Shown: positions 1 to 8,476, counted from the first letter of the stretch. The stretch is 64,000 nucleotides of DNA from Calditrichota bacterium (GCA_013151735.1 JAADHR010000073.1:1-64000); one strand, 5' to 3'. Notes: generated by a model from the letters alone, not told the origin. A program made the numbers and translations.

Positions 1-20
1 TTTCCCTTCCGGGAGGGAAA
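1..20 (+). other. hairpin at left edge, upstream of fliK
   Basis: A 7-bp perfect inverted repeat (positions 1-7 with 14-20, loop TCCGGG) lies at the very edge of the window. There is no T-run after it, so it is not a convincing intrinsic terminator. If fliK starts at 42 this hairpin is in its leader; if the fliK frame continues upstream it would be coding sequence. Confidence 0.35.
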
Positions 21-41
21 CACATTTCGGCTGAGGCTCTT

Positions 42-2510
42 TTGAAACCCCTCTTAAAAAATCCGAAACGGGTTCAAAAAATTACGGTTGTAAAATCGGC
101 AAAAGAATCGGACAAAAAGGGTGCAAAGGAATCGGAAACGGTTTTTCTTGCCGTTCCCATTTCAATTTCCAGAAAGCAGTCCCCGACATCCGGAAAAAAT
201 GATATTGTTACTAAAGGAGATAAGGGTCCTGTTAAACCCCACCCGTCGGTGAAAACAGGTGCCCGGACGGACTGGTTGATTTCACTGGGTGTAAAAGACG
301 CCGGGAAGCACGGGGCGGATAAAACGCTGAAGACAAATGCTGCGCAAAAGGCGGAGAGTCTTTCGGTATCCCAAAACAAGGAACCTGTTATTCTTACAGA
401 GAAATCTGCCGGAAATCTTGATGGCAAAACCGCGCGGGGGACGTCTCCCAAAGTGCCGTTAAACAACACGCTTTCCTGGATGATAGTGCCTGTTTCTGAA
501 GAAACCAAAGCTCATCTGCCATTGGCATCTGCCGATCAACAGTCGAAAACAAAATCAGTGGAAACGATTGAAACGCCTGCGGGTAAAGCGAAAAATACGA
601 CAAAACCGAAAGTGGCTCATTCGGGGAAAGGGGCTCCGGGACAGGCGGTGGACAAGCCAGAATATCCCGTGGATCGGGAAGTGCGCCCCGGGAAGGTAAT
701 GGCCAAAGAAAGGCCAGAATCGGCTCCGTCTTCTGTTTTGTCCATTTTCGGAAAGGATGTTCCTTCAAAAGCCCTTCTTGTGTCGGTAGAAGGCCCCGTA
801 ACGATTTCAGGAAAAAACTCCGTCGAATTTATTTCGACCGGCGATTCCCGGAAACCGGCCCGCATCGTCATTCAGGAAGTCGAAATTCAGGCGGGAGAGG
901 GTGAAAAGCGTTGGGCGAAAAGGCTTTCTCAATTAATGGAAAAGGCACACGTCGTAAAAGTGGCAACAGACGGGTTTTCCCCAGAAAACTCCACGGTTTC
1001 TCAGGAGGTTTCGGGGAAAAAGGTTCTTCAAAACGGTGAGTCTGAAAAGAATGCGGTGCCTTTGACGAGAAGTCAAAAGGATGGGGGACAGGCGCAAAAT
1101 TCTGAGAGAAAGGCAGATCTTTTGGCGGAGAAGAAAGTCGCCGAAAGCAGTTTGAACCCCAAAAACAAAAGACCCCACACATCCGTTCTTGATCAAAACT
1201 CAAAGCCGTCTGTTTCGGAAAAATCAACATTTAGCGGGACCTCTGAACGAGGGTTGCATCGTGTCGGGTTAGAAAAATCAGAGAATGATCCCACTCAATG
1301 GGCCTTAAAACGCCGTTCGGATGATGCCAAACGGCCGGGCACACAAGAGATATCGGATCGTTTTGAAGAAAAGACGGCCGCCTCAGTTTCTAAAAAGAAC
1401 GTGCCGATGTTTGTCCGGAAGATTCAAACGCCGGCCTCTGAGGGAACGGATCCTTCCCAAAAATCCCCGAGGATTCAGGGTAAGAGATCGGGAGAGAACA
1501 GAGAGAGCGCCTCCGGCCCCGGTCGCCCTGAAAATTCCGGCAATACAGCGATGGAGCAAAGAGCTCCTGTAAATATGGCGGCGCACGATCAGCCTCTTGC
1601 ACAGAACAATCTTCTCAAACAAAGCCGGATGGCGACGGAACACCAGGTATCCTCAAATGCGGACCGGACATCGGGCCAAAAGCCGGACAGGAACGAGAAC
1701 GTGACATCCGAAAAAAGGGATAAAAATCAGGTCTGGCCGGGGACTAAAAATCGGCCGGATGCCACGCTCAATCCTTCAAAGAAGGGAGCCGCATCGCACC
1801 CTATTTTGACGCCATCTGACCCGGTGCCTGAAAATAGCCGTTCCGGTTCCGGAGAAGCGGAATCTGTGACCGGGAAAAAGCCGCCGCACGGAGGCTCATC
1901 GGATTCTTTAAAAAAAGAGGCTTTGCAAAAAACGGAGCCGGCGCAAAAAGGCCCGATAAATCATCCAATTTCAACGACTGATTTGGGTCGAGTGGAGACA
2001 CTTTCGCAAAGGGGGAAACCGGCCGCGCCGCTCTTTACGCAGGCAGGGCCCTCGATTCCGAAGGAAATCCTGAATAAGCTGGTGCAAAACACGCGCCTTT
2101 TGATTCAGCGGGGGGGGAGCGCCCAGATGCAGATTCAGCTAAAACCCGGCAATCTGGGGGCCATTCGGCTGCTGGTGGAAACGGTGCAAAACCAAATCAC
2201 AGTGAAAATCCTTGTGAATAAGCCCAAAACACAACATCTGCTGGAACAGCATATTCAATCGTTGCAGCAATCACTGGTACAACAGGGGTACAAAATTGAA
2301 CATATTCAGGTGGGTTTGAATGTTCAAAGTGAGCCCTTTCAGCAGGGACAAGCCTTTCAAAATCAAACACAGCAGGGAGGCGACTTCAGGCAAGGTCAGA
2401 GTAAGAATCAATTTACAGAATCGGGGAGTTTCTTGAATCAACCCAACGAATCTCAACAACAATCACGCAGCCGCAGATTTGGTTACAATTCTGTGGAATA
2501 TGTGGCGTGA
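42..2510 (+). CDS. fliK: flagellar hook-length control protein FliK
   Basis: The product is the secreted ruler that measures hook length and switches the export gate from hook to filament substrates. The first ~660 residues are low-complexity, rich in Lys/Ser/Glu/Pro, as expected for a disordered ruler. Residues ~670-765 form the conserved C-terminal Flg_hook domain (IPKEILNKLVQ, then MQIQLKPGNLGAIRL), followed by a Gln-rich tail, the usual FliK ending. At 822 residues it is long for the family. The start is a TTG at 42 with a possible TGAGG site 6 bases upstream, but the frame stays open to the window edge, so the true start could lie outside. The next gene, flgD, follows after 18 bases, consistent with one operon. 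Identification is firm from the C-domain and position. Confidence 0.9.
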   Translation: MKPLLKNPKRVQKITVVKSAKESDKKGAKESETVFLAVPISISRKQSPTSGKNDIVTKGDKGPVKPHPSVKTGARTDWLISLGVKDAGKHGADKTLKTNAAQKAESLSVSQNKEPVILTEKSAGNLDGKTARGTSPKVPLNNTLSWMIVPVSEETKAHLPLASADQQSKTKSVETIETPAGKAKNTTKPKVAHSGKGAPGQAVDKPEYPVDREVRPGKVMAKERPESAPSSVLSIFGKDVPSKALLVSVEGPVTISGKNSVEFISTGDSRKPARIVIQEVEIQAGEGEKRWAKRLSQLMEKAHVVKVATDGFSPENSTVSQEVSGKKVLQNGESEKNAVPLTRSQKDGGQAQNSERKADLLAEKKVAESSLNPKNKRPHTSVLDQNSKPSVSEKSTFSGTSERGLHRVGLEKSENDPTQWALKRRSDDAKRPGTQEISDRFEEKTAASVSKKNVPMFVRKIQTPASEGTDPSQKSPRIQGKRSGENRESASGPGRPENSGNTAMEQRAPVNMAAHDQPLAQNNLLKQSRMATEHQVSSNADRTSGQKPDRNENVTSEKRDKNQVWPGTKNRPDATLNPSKKGAASHPILTPSDPVPENSRSGSGEAESVTGKKPPHGGSSDSLKKEALQKTEPAQKGPINHPISTTDLGRVETLSQRGKPAAPLFTQAGPSIPKEILNKLVQNTRLLIQRGGSAQMQIQLKPGNLGAIRLLVETVQNQITVKILVNKPKTQHLLEQHIQSLQQSLVQQGYKIEHIQVGLNVQSEPFQQGQAFQNQTQQGGDFRQGQSKNQFTESGSFLNQPNESQQQSRSRRFGYNSVEYVA

Positions 2511-2528
2511 CAGAAAGGAGGTGATTTT

Positions 2529-3212
2529 ATGAGTGCCATATCGAGTGTGGCCAATTCGTCCGGATCAGGCGCAGATATGAGTAAGATAATGCAGATGAAC
2601 GGAGAAAGTCTGGGAAAAGAGGATTTTCTGAAATTACTGGTAACGCAATTAAAATATCAGAGTCCTCTTCAGCCGATGAAAAACGATGAGTTCATTGCCG
2701 AGCTGGCCCAATTCAGTTCACTGGAGGGAATCCAGAACCTGAATGACAAGTTTGACAAGAGTGTTCAGTCGAATACCTTGTTGGCGCAATCCATTGGAAA
2801 TTCAATGGCAACGACTTTAATTGGGAAGAATGTTAAGATTCAGACCAATCACTTTCAACTGAGCGAAAATGATGGAATGGAAATTCATTACAACCTGTCA
2901 AAGACGGTAGAACATGTATCCATTGAAATATACGATGATCAGGGAAATCTGGTGACCACCAAAACATTGGATGGGGAACCTTCAGGCGATCACGTGTTCC
3001 GATGGAATGGGGAAGATGAAGACGGCGAACTCATGGCCAGCGGAACGTACAAGGTCGTGGTTAAAGGAATTGATTCTGAAAAGAATGAAACCAATGCCCC
3101 GACGTATCTTGTCGGGGAGGTGGACAGCGTCCGTTATTCAAATGGCGGTGCTTATTTAATGGTGGATGGACAAATGTACGGAATTGGTGATGTTCAGGAG
3201 GTCCTAAAATGA
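2529..3212 (+). CDS. flgD: flagellar hook assembly (hook-cap) protein FlgD
   Basis: FlgD caps the growing hook and promotes FlgE polymerisation. The N-terminus has the family signature GKEDFLKLLVTQLKYQSPLQP, shortened here to GKEDFLKLLVTQLKYQSP (residues ~30-50), followed by FIAELAQFSSLEGIQNL. The C-terminal half has the FlgD Ig-like/tudor region (GDHVFRWNGEDEDGELMASG). The length of 227 residues is normal. It has an exceptionally strong ribosome binding site, AAAGGAGGTGA at 2514-2524, almost fully complementary to the 16S 3' end. It sits between fliK and a TIGR02530-type gene, the standard order before flgE. Confidence 0.96.
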   Translation: MSAISSVANSSGSGADMSKIMQMNGESLGKEDFLKLLVTQLKYQSPLQPMKNDEFIAELAQFSSLEGIQNLNDKFDKSVQSNTLLAQSIGNSMATTLIGKNVKIQTNHFQLSENDGMEIHYNLSKTVEHVSIEIYDDQGNLVTTKTLDGEPSGDHVFRWNGEDEDGELMASGTYKVVVKGIDSEKNETNAPTYLVGEVDSVRYSNGGAYLMVDGQMYGIGDVQEVLK

Positions 3213-3222
3213 TGAGGAACGT

Positions 3223-3615
3223 ATGAATGCCAGAATTAATGACCCGCGTCTGATCATTCAGCCGTTGCGTCCCAGACCTCAACCGGGCAAAAAACCGGGT
3301 GGGGCCGCTCCCGGTTCGTTTCGGAAGCTGTTTGATCAGAAACTCAAAGAAACAACGGGCCTGAAGTTTTCGGCGCATGCACTGAAGCGATTGGAATCAA
3401 GGAACATTCAGATGTCGCAGGCCGATCGTGAACGGTTGGAATCGGCGGTGAACCGGGCCGCTGAAAAAGGCGCAAACGATTCACTGATTTTGCTGAATCA
3501 GTTGGCATTTGTTGTGAATATTCCCAACCGGACCGTAGTGACAGCAATGGCCCGTGATCAAATGCAGAATGGAATGATCACAAATATTGACAGTGCCATG
3601 GTTATTCAGGATTAA
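3223..3615 (+). CDS. flagellar operon protein, TIGR02530 type
   Basis: A 130-residue protein of the small family found between flgD and flgE in many flagellar operons. The recognisable part is residues ~45-128: FSAHALKRLESRNIQMS, then a helical stretch and NQLAFVVNIPNRTVVTAM near the end. The N-terminal 40 residues are Pro/Arg-rich and probably disordered. Its molecular role is not established; position suggests a role in hook assembly or its regulation. There is a GAGGA site 6 bases before the ATG. A 246-base structured gap follows it, before flgE. Confidence 0.85.
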   Translation: MNARINDPRLIIQPLRPRPQPGKKPGGAAPGSFRKLFDQKLKETTGLKFSAHALKRLESRNIQMSQADRERLESAVNRAAEKGANDSLILLNQLAFVVNIPNRTVVTAMARDQMQNGMITNIDSAMVIQD

Positions 3616-3630
3616 GAAAAAAATGAGCGC

Positions 3631-3736
3631 ATTCCAAAAACCACACTGTACACAGGCGGGGCCGATGTCCGCAGGGTTGCCACAGGATGGACCTGTGACG
3701 ATTCGTGGAAATTAGTGGGTAGTATCTTTTTGGAAT
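3631..3736 (+). ncRNA. candidate structured RNA element upstream of flgE
   Basis: A closing stem of 10 perfect base pairs (ATTCCAAAAA at 3631-3640 with TTTTTGGAAT at 3727-3736) encloses about 86 bases. Inside are a GCGG/CCGC hairpin (3656-3672), a 6-bp CACAGG/CCTGTG hairpin with loop ATGGA (3681-3697), and a possible CCAC/GTGG extension (3641-3644 with 3705-3708). This closed multibranch layout resembles riboswitch-type leaders. I checked it by eye against the c-di-GMP-I riboswitch and it does not match. Function is unknown. Confidence 0.4.
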
Positions 3737-3780
3737 GAACTCCAAAGTTAAAAAATGAACAAAACAACGAATGGGCTGGA

Positions 3781-3838
3781 CTCCGAGAAGCCTCGCTTTC
3801 AGGAGAGGCCCGGAGCTGCTGACCGACAGAAGCAGCTC
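3781..3838 (+). other. tandem hairpins directly before the flgE ribosome binding site
   Basis: CTCCG (3781) pairs with CGGAG (3811-3815) around an inner GCCTC/GAGGC stem. An alternative, overlapping hairpin is formed by GAGCTGCT (3813-3820) with AGCAGCTC (3831-3838), 8 bp with a 10-base loop. The two share the GAG at 3813-3815 and so are mutually exclusive at that edge. The second ends 8 bases before the AGGAGGT at 3847-3853. There is no T-run, so this is not a terminator. It could modulate translation initiation or protect the mRNA end. Confidence 0.5.
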
Positions 3839-3861
3839 AGGAAAAAAGGAGGTATGTTATT

Positions 3862-5895
3862 ATGATGCGATCGTTATTTGCAGGCGTGAGTGGAATCAAA
3901 AGCCACCAAACACGGATGGATGTTATTGGCAACAACATTGCCAATATTAACACGATTGGTTTTAAGGCCGGGCGGGCCGTTTTTGCCCAGGCCATTGCGC
4001 AAACGGTGAGAGGGGCCACACGCCCTTACGATGGACAAGGTGGAACGAATCCCATGCAGGTCGGACTGGGAGTACAAATGGGAAGCGTCGACACAATTTT
4101 TACTCAGGGAAATCTGGAATCCACCGGCGTAAAAACGGACATGGCCATTCAGGGAAACGGATTTTTTGTTTTGAGTGATGGCTCCAACGAGTACTACACT
4201 CGAGCGGGCAATTTTCAATTTGATGCAGATGGGCGGCTGGTCAATCCCACCACGGGTTATGTGGTTCAGGGAATGCTGGCAGATTCCAACGGTGAAATTA
4301 AGCCGGGGACGCCTATTGGTGATCTGATTTTACCGTTCGGTCAGAAGGTCGCTGCAAAAGCCACAACCAAAGTGGAATTTACCGGAAATCTGAATGCTGA
4401 TGTCAAACCGGTGGGTACCATTTTGAAATCGAATGTGATGTTTGCCATCGAAAAAGCGGGCAGTAACAGCGATGTAAATGGCCTGTATGCCAAAGGTGTT
4501 TCCAACTCCGTTATGTCAGGAATTACACCCGGGGCAACAACGGTAACCGTTTCTGACGGGACCACGACCAAGGTCTACACGTATGCACAAAAGGACACCG
4601 GTGCCGGAAACGGCGATTTTCATTCTTTGGACGATTTGGTGGCCGAAATTAACAATGATTTTGGTACCGAATTTACAGCTACCTTAACCAATGATGGCTC
4701 CATTCAGGTAGCGGGCGTTTCGGGTGCAGGCGATACAACCGTGTCATTTTCAAGCAATAACGCTTCACTGAATGCGGCTCTTGCCGCCGCCGATGGAACG
4801 GTTAATGCATCAACCACAACCAGCACGGATAAGTTCTCCCACAAGGCGACAAAAGATGATCTTCTGACCGATCTGTTGAATTCCGTTGGCGATACGTTAA
4901 ACCTTGCCTCCGGTGACCAAATTGATCTAAGCGTGATGAAGAATGGCGAATTGGTTTCGGGTAATTTTACCGTTGCCGCGGATTCAAAATTATCCGATTT
5001 ACTGACGACAATTAATACCGTCTTTCAAATCCAGAATGACACCGGTGCTTACATCGATGATGGCGCCCTAACGGTAAAGGGCGATCCGGGCGAAGAAAAC
5101 ACGCTTCAGGCCATTTCCATTCGGGAAGGGGATAATGAAGCGCTCAATTCCATTATGAGCTTTGCCGAAATGCAGGCCGCCAAGGACGCCACGCACACGG
5201 CGAACATTACCGTCTACGATGCGATGGGACAAAAGCACACGATGATCATGGAATTCAAAAAAACGGATATCCGCAATCAATGGACCTGGAATATCACATT
5301 TAAGGGAGATGAAATCGTTTCCAGCGGGGGCAAAGGAAAAATTTCCTTTAATTCGGATGGTTCGATTGCCTCGTTTACCTATTCCGACGGAGCCAACAGC
5401 CTGCAATTCGATCCGAACAACGGATCCGTTCCGGTGAACATTAAACTGGACTTGGGTCGATTTGGTGAATTCAACGGCCTGACGCAGTTTTCTTCGCCGT
5501 CGGCCATGGTGACGAAATCTCAGGATGGATACGCGAGCGGAAATCTGAGTTCCATTTCAATTAACGGGCACGGCGAAATTACCGGTCTGTTTACAAATGG
5601 CGTAACCCAAAAACTGGGACAGCTCGTTTTGGCCTCCTTTAACAATCCCAGTGGTCTGACAAATGTCGGGAATAATCTTTACATGACCTCTGCCAATTCC
5701 GGTACGCCGGTAACGGGAAAGGCCGGGGAAATCATCCAGGCCGAAATTCTCCCGGGGTACCTGGAGATGTCGAATGTCGACCTGGCCCAGGAATTCACCA
5801 ACATGATTGTGGCCCAGCGCGGTTTTCAGGCCAATGCCCGGGTCATTACAACGAGTGATCAAATGTTAAATGAAATGGTCAACATTAAACGATAA
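3862..5895 (+). CDS. flgE: flagellar hook protein FlgE
   Basis: FlgE polymerises into the curved hook linking rod and filament. The N-terminus has the rod/hook signature (MDVIGNNIANINTIGFK, residues ~20-36). The C-terminus has NVDLAQEFTNMIVAQRGFQ and ends with MLNEMVNIKR, the axial-protein coiled-coil helix. At 677 residues it is longer than classical FlgE because of large insertions in the outer domains (residues ~225-420), including a module resembling one duplicated in FliD of this window. The start at 3862 is 8 bases after AGGAGGT; a second ATG at 3865 is possible. A structured leader precedes it and another structured gap follows it. Confidence 0.96.
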   Translation: MMRSLFAGVSGIKSHQTRMDVIGNNIANINTIGFKAGRAVFAQAIAQTVRGATRPYDGQGGTNPMQVGLGVQMGSVDTIFTQGNLESTGVKTDMAIQGNGFFVLSDGSNEYYTRAGNFQFDADGRLVNPTTGYVVQGMLADSNGEIKPGTPIGDLILPFGQKVAAKATTKVEFTGNLNADVKPVGTILKSNVMFAIEKAGSNSDVNGLYAKGVSNSVMSGITPGATTVTVSDGTTTKVYTYAQKDTGAGNGDFHSLDDLVAEINNDFGTEFTATLTNDGSIQVAGVSGAGDTTVSFSSNNASLNAALAAADGTVNASTTTSTDKFSHKATKDDLLTDLLNSVGDTLNLASGDQIDLSVMKNGELVSGNFTVAADSKLSDLLTTINTVFQIQNDTGAYIDDGALTVKGDPGEENTLQAISIREGDNEALNSIMSFAEMQAAKDATHTANITVYDAMGQKHTMIMEFKKTDIRNQWTWNITFKGDEIVSSGGKGKISFNSDGSIASFTYSDGANSLQFDPNNGSVPVNIKLDLGRFGEFNGLTQFSSPSAMVTKSQDGYASGNLSSISINGHGEITGLFTNGVTQKLGQLVLASFNNPSGLTNVGNNLYMTSANSGTPVTGKAGEIIQAEILPGYLEMSNVDLAQEFTNMIVAQRGFQANARVITTSDQMLNEMVNIKR

Positions 5896-5904
5896 TAAAC
5901 AGGG

Positions 5905-5992
5905 AAAGGGACCCGGCAAAGCAAAAGAAATTTCGCTTTTGTCCGATAAAAATAGTGGGTTACTCTTAGTTCTTGCTTTGGAGGGTCCCTTT
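5905..5992 (+). ncRNA. long interrupted stem between flgE and flbD
   Basis: AAAGGGACCC (5905-5914) pairs perfectly with GGGTCCCTTT (5983-5992). After a 2x2 internal loop, CAAAGCA (5917-5923) pairs with TGCTTTG (5974-5980). A small inner hairpin AAAG/CTTT follows. The last pairs run into a TTTT, so it can act as an intrinsic-terminator-like structure behind flgE. The GGAGGG at 5980-5985, the only purine-rich site before flbD, is buried in the stem. A sigma-28-like promoter lies in the loop region. It may therefore combine termination, reinitiation and translational control. Confidence 0.45.
5923..5949 (+). promoter_or_regulatory. possible sigma-28 promoter for flbD-motA-motB
   Basis: The -10-like TCCGATAA (5942-5949) matches 7 of 8 bases of the FliA consensus GCCGATAA. 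Exactly 15 bases upstream is AAAA (5923-5926) in place of TAAA. A late, FliA-dependent promoter would suit the stator genes motA and motB. It overlaps a long stem, and the -35 is imperfect, so support is moderate. Confidence 0.4.
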
Positions 5993-6001
5993 TAAATTTC
6001 A

Positions 6002-6220
6002 ATGATTAAAGTTACGCTGTTGGACGGTAAACCTATTTATGTGAATGCAGAGCTGATCGAAACCATACAGGAAACGCCGGATACAATTATTACGCTGACA
6101 AACGGAAAGAAAATGATTGTTCTGGACGACCCGCAGGATTTGCTTCAAAAAATCATTGCGTATAAACGAAAGATATTTGGAATAGCAAATGACGAATCGG
6201 ATTATGGCCATTATTACTAA
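6002..6220 (+). CDS. flbD: flagellar protein FlbD
   Basis: A 72-residue member of the small FlbD family (not the NtrC-type Caulobacter FlbD) that commonly sits between flgE and motA. The visible pattern is MIKVTLLDGKPIYVNAELIE, then TIITLTNGKKMIV and a C-terminal helix. Biochemical role is not known; it is a consistent flagellar operon marker. The only purine-rich site, GGAGGG at 5980-5985, is 16 bases upstream and inside a stem, so translation initiation may be weak or regulated. Confidence 0.92.
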   Translation: MIKVTLLDGKPIYVNAELIETIQETPDTIITLTNGKKMIVLDDPQDLLQKIIAYKRKIFGIANDESDYGHYY

Positions 6221-6240
6221 TGTATATGTGACGGGTTAAA

Positions 6241-7011
6241 ATGGATTTAGCAACCATTATTGGAATTGTTGTCGGTGTTTTTCTCATTCTCTTTGCCATT
6301 TTACAAAGTGGTCAATTAACAGGCTTTATTGATGTTGGTTCGATTATGATTGTATTTGGGGGGACAATTGGCGCAACGCTCATTAATTTTCCTTTATCCG
6401 ATGTGTTAAGCGTTATCGGTGTGATCAAGAAAGGCTTTCTGAATAAACCGCCCGATCCGACGGCAAACATTCGAATGCTGGTGGAATTTGCCGAAATTGC
6501 CAGGAGGGAAGGAATTCTGGCATTAGAGGATCGAATCAAAGATATCGATGATCCGTTCCTGAAAGAAGGAATTCAATTGGCTGTGGATGGAACCGAGCCG
6601 GATTTGATGAAAACCATTTTAGACACGGAGATTGAATCCCTGCAAAACCGACACGAATTGGGGGCCAGCATCATGAAAACCATGGGAACGTATGCCCCGG
6701 CCTACGGAATGATTGGGACCGTGATAGGGCTGATTCTTATGCTGGGAACCATGTCGGATCCTTCAACCATCGGCCCGTCCATGGCTGTGGCCTTGATTAC
6801 CACATTTTACGGGGCGGTGCTGGCAAACCTGATTTTTTTGCCGCTGGCCGGTAAATTGGAAACCATCAGCTCTCAGGAAGTTATGGTGAAGGAACTGGTA
6901 AGAGAGGGTGTATTATCCATCCAATCAGGCGATAATCCGAGAATTGTGGAACAAAAACTGGTGTCCTTTATCCCTCCCAAAAAGAGGGCAGTTTTTGAGG
7001 AGAAAGAATAA
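6241..7011 (+). CDS. motA: flagellar motor stator protein MotA
   Basis: MotA forms the ion-driven stator with MotB in the inner membrane. Four hydrophobic segments are visible (residues ~5-25, 32-52, ~146-168, ~180-203), with the large cytoplasmic loop between TM2 and TM3. The conserved TM3 motif reads YAPAYGMIGTVIGLILMLG. The length of 256 residues is typical of MotA/MotP/PomA. The coupling ion cannot be decided by eye. It is followed by motB after 8 bases. Confidence 0.96.
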   Translation: MDLATIIGIVVGVFLILFAILQSGQLTGFIDVGSIMIVFGGTIGATLINFPLSDVLSVIGVIKKGFLNKPPDPTANIRMLVEFAEIARREGILALEDRIKDIDDPFLKEGIQLAVDGTEPDLMKTILDTEIESLQNRHELGASIMKTMGTYAPAYGMIGTVIGLILMLGTMSDPSTIGPSMAVALITTFYGAVLANLIFLPLAGKLETISSQEVMVKELVREGVLSIQSGDNPRIVEQKLVSFIPPKKRAVFEEKE

Positions 7012-7019
7012 GATCAGAA

Positions 7020-7808
7020 ATGGCCAAGAGGGAAAAAAAATGTGAGGAAGGTGCACCGGGCTGGATGGTTACGTATGGGGATATGATGTCCCTGCTGCTC
7101 ACATTTTTTATCCTGATTGTGTCCTTTTCATCCATTCAGATGTCGGAATATCAAAAGGCCATGGGGTCTTTGAAGGGAGCCCTGGGGGTTTTAAAATACA
7201 AGCAATCATCGGTAAAACTGAGCCCCAAAAAGATGATTCAATTGAGCGGCTTTAAAAATACAACCGCCGGAAAAAAACTGAGTGACATTCAAAAATATAT
7301 TGAAAAAAATAATTTAACCGATTCTATTTCCGTTGAAATCACAAAATCCGGAATTGTTATTCGAATGATGAATCCTATTCTTTTTGATTTGGGCAAGGCC
7401 AATTTAAAAAAAAGCGGGCTGCCTTTGTTGAGTAAAATCATTGGTGTTGCCAAAAGTTTTCCCAACAAGATCCGGGTGGAGGGGCATACGGACGATTTGC
7501 CCATTCATACGCCGGAATTTCCATCGAACTGGGAGCTTTCGGCCATCCGGGCCATTAATGTCATTCACTATTTTCAGGATGTGGGCCACATCAACCCCAA
7601 GCGGCTGTATTATGCCGGTTACGGTTCAAATAAGCCGCTGGTACCCAATACATCCGATAAAAATCGTGCAAAAAACAGGCGTGTAGAGATTTATCTTGAA
7701 AATGTAAGTTCTCAGGAAGTTCGTGCAAATCCAAAATTATATGGCGTTGTTCCGGTTCCACAACTCAGAAAAGGTAAGTTGATCAGTCATTCGATGAAGA
7801 ACAAATGA
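7020..7808 (+). CDS. motB: flagellar motor stator protein MotB
   Basis: MotB anchors the stator to peptidoglycan. The N-terminus has the family motif PGWMVTYGDMMSLLLTFFI with the ion-binding aspartate at residue 21 and one membrane segment (~22-40). The C-terminal OmpA-like domain carries VEGHTDDLP (residues ~152-160) and NRAKNRRVEIYL, the peptidoglycan-binding core. At 262 residues it is a normal MotB. Cotranscribed with motA. Confidence 0.96.
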   Translation: MAKREKKCEEGAPGWMVTYGDMMSLLLTFFILIVSFSSIQMSEYQKAMGSLKGALGVLKYKQSSVKLSPKKMIQLSGFKNTTAGKKLSDIQKYIEKNNLTDSISVEITKSGIVIRMMNPILFDLGKANLKKSGLPLLSKIIGVAKSFPNKIRVEGHTDDLPIHTPEFPSNWELSAIRAINVIHYFQDVGHINPKRLYYAGYGSNKPLVPNTSDKNRAKNRRVEIYLENVSSQEVRANPKLYGVVPVPQLRKGKLISHSMKNK

Positions 7809-7827
7809 ATTCCATAGGACAATCAAC

Positions 7828-8358
7828 ATGGCAGATGAAGAAAAAAAAGCGAGTCAAACGGATGATAAAAAGGATGTGAAAAAGGGTGGATCGCTCAAAA
7901 AAGTGGTTATGATTTGGATTCCATTATTCCTTTTGCAATTGGCCCTTTCTTATATCATTGTAACAAAGGTCTTTAAAAGGAAGGCGATCCAGCAGGAAGC
8001 GGAGGCTGCCGAAATGACCACTCACGGCAAGAACAGGGCAAAAAAGCCGCAAAAACCGGGAGAAATCTATTTGGTAGAGGATGTTATTGTCAATCCCAAA
8101 AATACGGAAGGCCGCCATTTTGTGAATGTTTCCGTGGGGCTGGAGGAAGGAAACAAGAATATCGGCGATGAATTAAAAAATCGGGATGCCCAGATTCGCG
8201 ACACACTGATTGATATTTTTGTAAGCAAAACAATCCAGGAAATGGATGATGTGGCAGACAAGGATTCCCTCAAGAGCGAAATTGCCCGCAGACTCAACCG
8301 CCTTTTGGGGGCAGGGGCCATTCGCCATGTGTATTTTAGTAATTTTATTATTCAGTAA
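7828..8358 (+). CDS. fliL: flagellar basal body-associated protein FliL
   Basis: FliL surrounds the stator and supports torque. The sequence has a charged cytoplasmic N-terminus, one membrane segment at residues ~29-48 (MIWIPLFLLQLALSYIIV), and a periplasmic domain with the family pattern IVNPKNTEGRHFVNVSVGLE and a C-terminal RLNRLLGAGAIRHVYFSNF. Length 176 is normal. It follows motB by 19 bases and is the last gene before a 308-base gap. Confidence 0.94.
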   Translation: MADEEKKASQTDDKKDVKKGGSLKKVVMIWIPLFLLQLALSYIIVTKVFKRKAIQQEAEAAEMTTHGKNRAKKPQKPGEIYLVEDVIVNPKNTEGRHFVNVSVGLEEGNKNIGDELKNRDAQIRDTLIDIFVSKTIQEMDDVADKDSLKSEIARRLNRLLGAGAIRHVYFSNFIIQ

Positions 8359-8476
8359 ATTTCCCTTCCATTCTCATCTTTACGGTTTGATCCTAAACGG
8401 AAAGTAAAATGTCTCCGCTGCCCGGTTACCTGCATAAAAACTGAACCGGAAAGGTCCTGATTATACGACGTCAAAA

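Larger units (their letters stand above)
3616..3861 (+). other. structured leader between the TIGR02530 gene and flgE
   Basis: No gene fits in this 246-base gap. It holds two folding units: one closed by a 10-bp perfect inverted repeat (3631-3640 with 3727-3736) and a second pair of hairpins (3781-3816 and 3813-3838) ending just before the flgE ribosome binding site. I saw no convincing promoter in it. It is probably a transcribed 5' leader of flgE with regulatory structure. Confidence 0.55.

Noticed and set aside
868-1230. Minus-strand frames opposite fliK (also at 74-508 and 394-768)
   Set aside because: They lie entirely opposite a gene with a recognised C-terminal domain, have no ribosome binding sites or recognisable domains, and are typical shadows of a low-complexity region.
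3631-3736. Flagellar c-di-GMP-I (GEMM) riboswitch upstream of flgE
   Set aside because: The characteristic conserved core bases and tetraloop-receptor pattern are not present.
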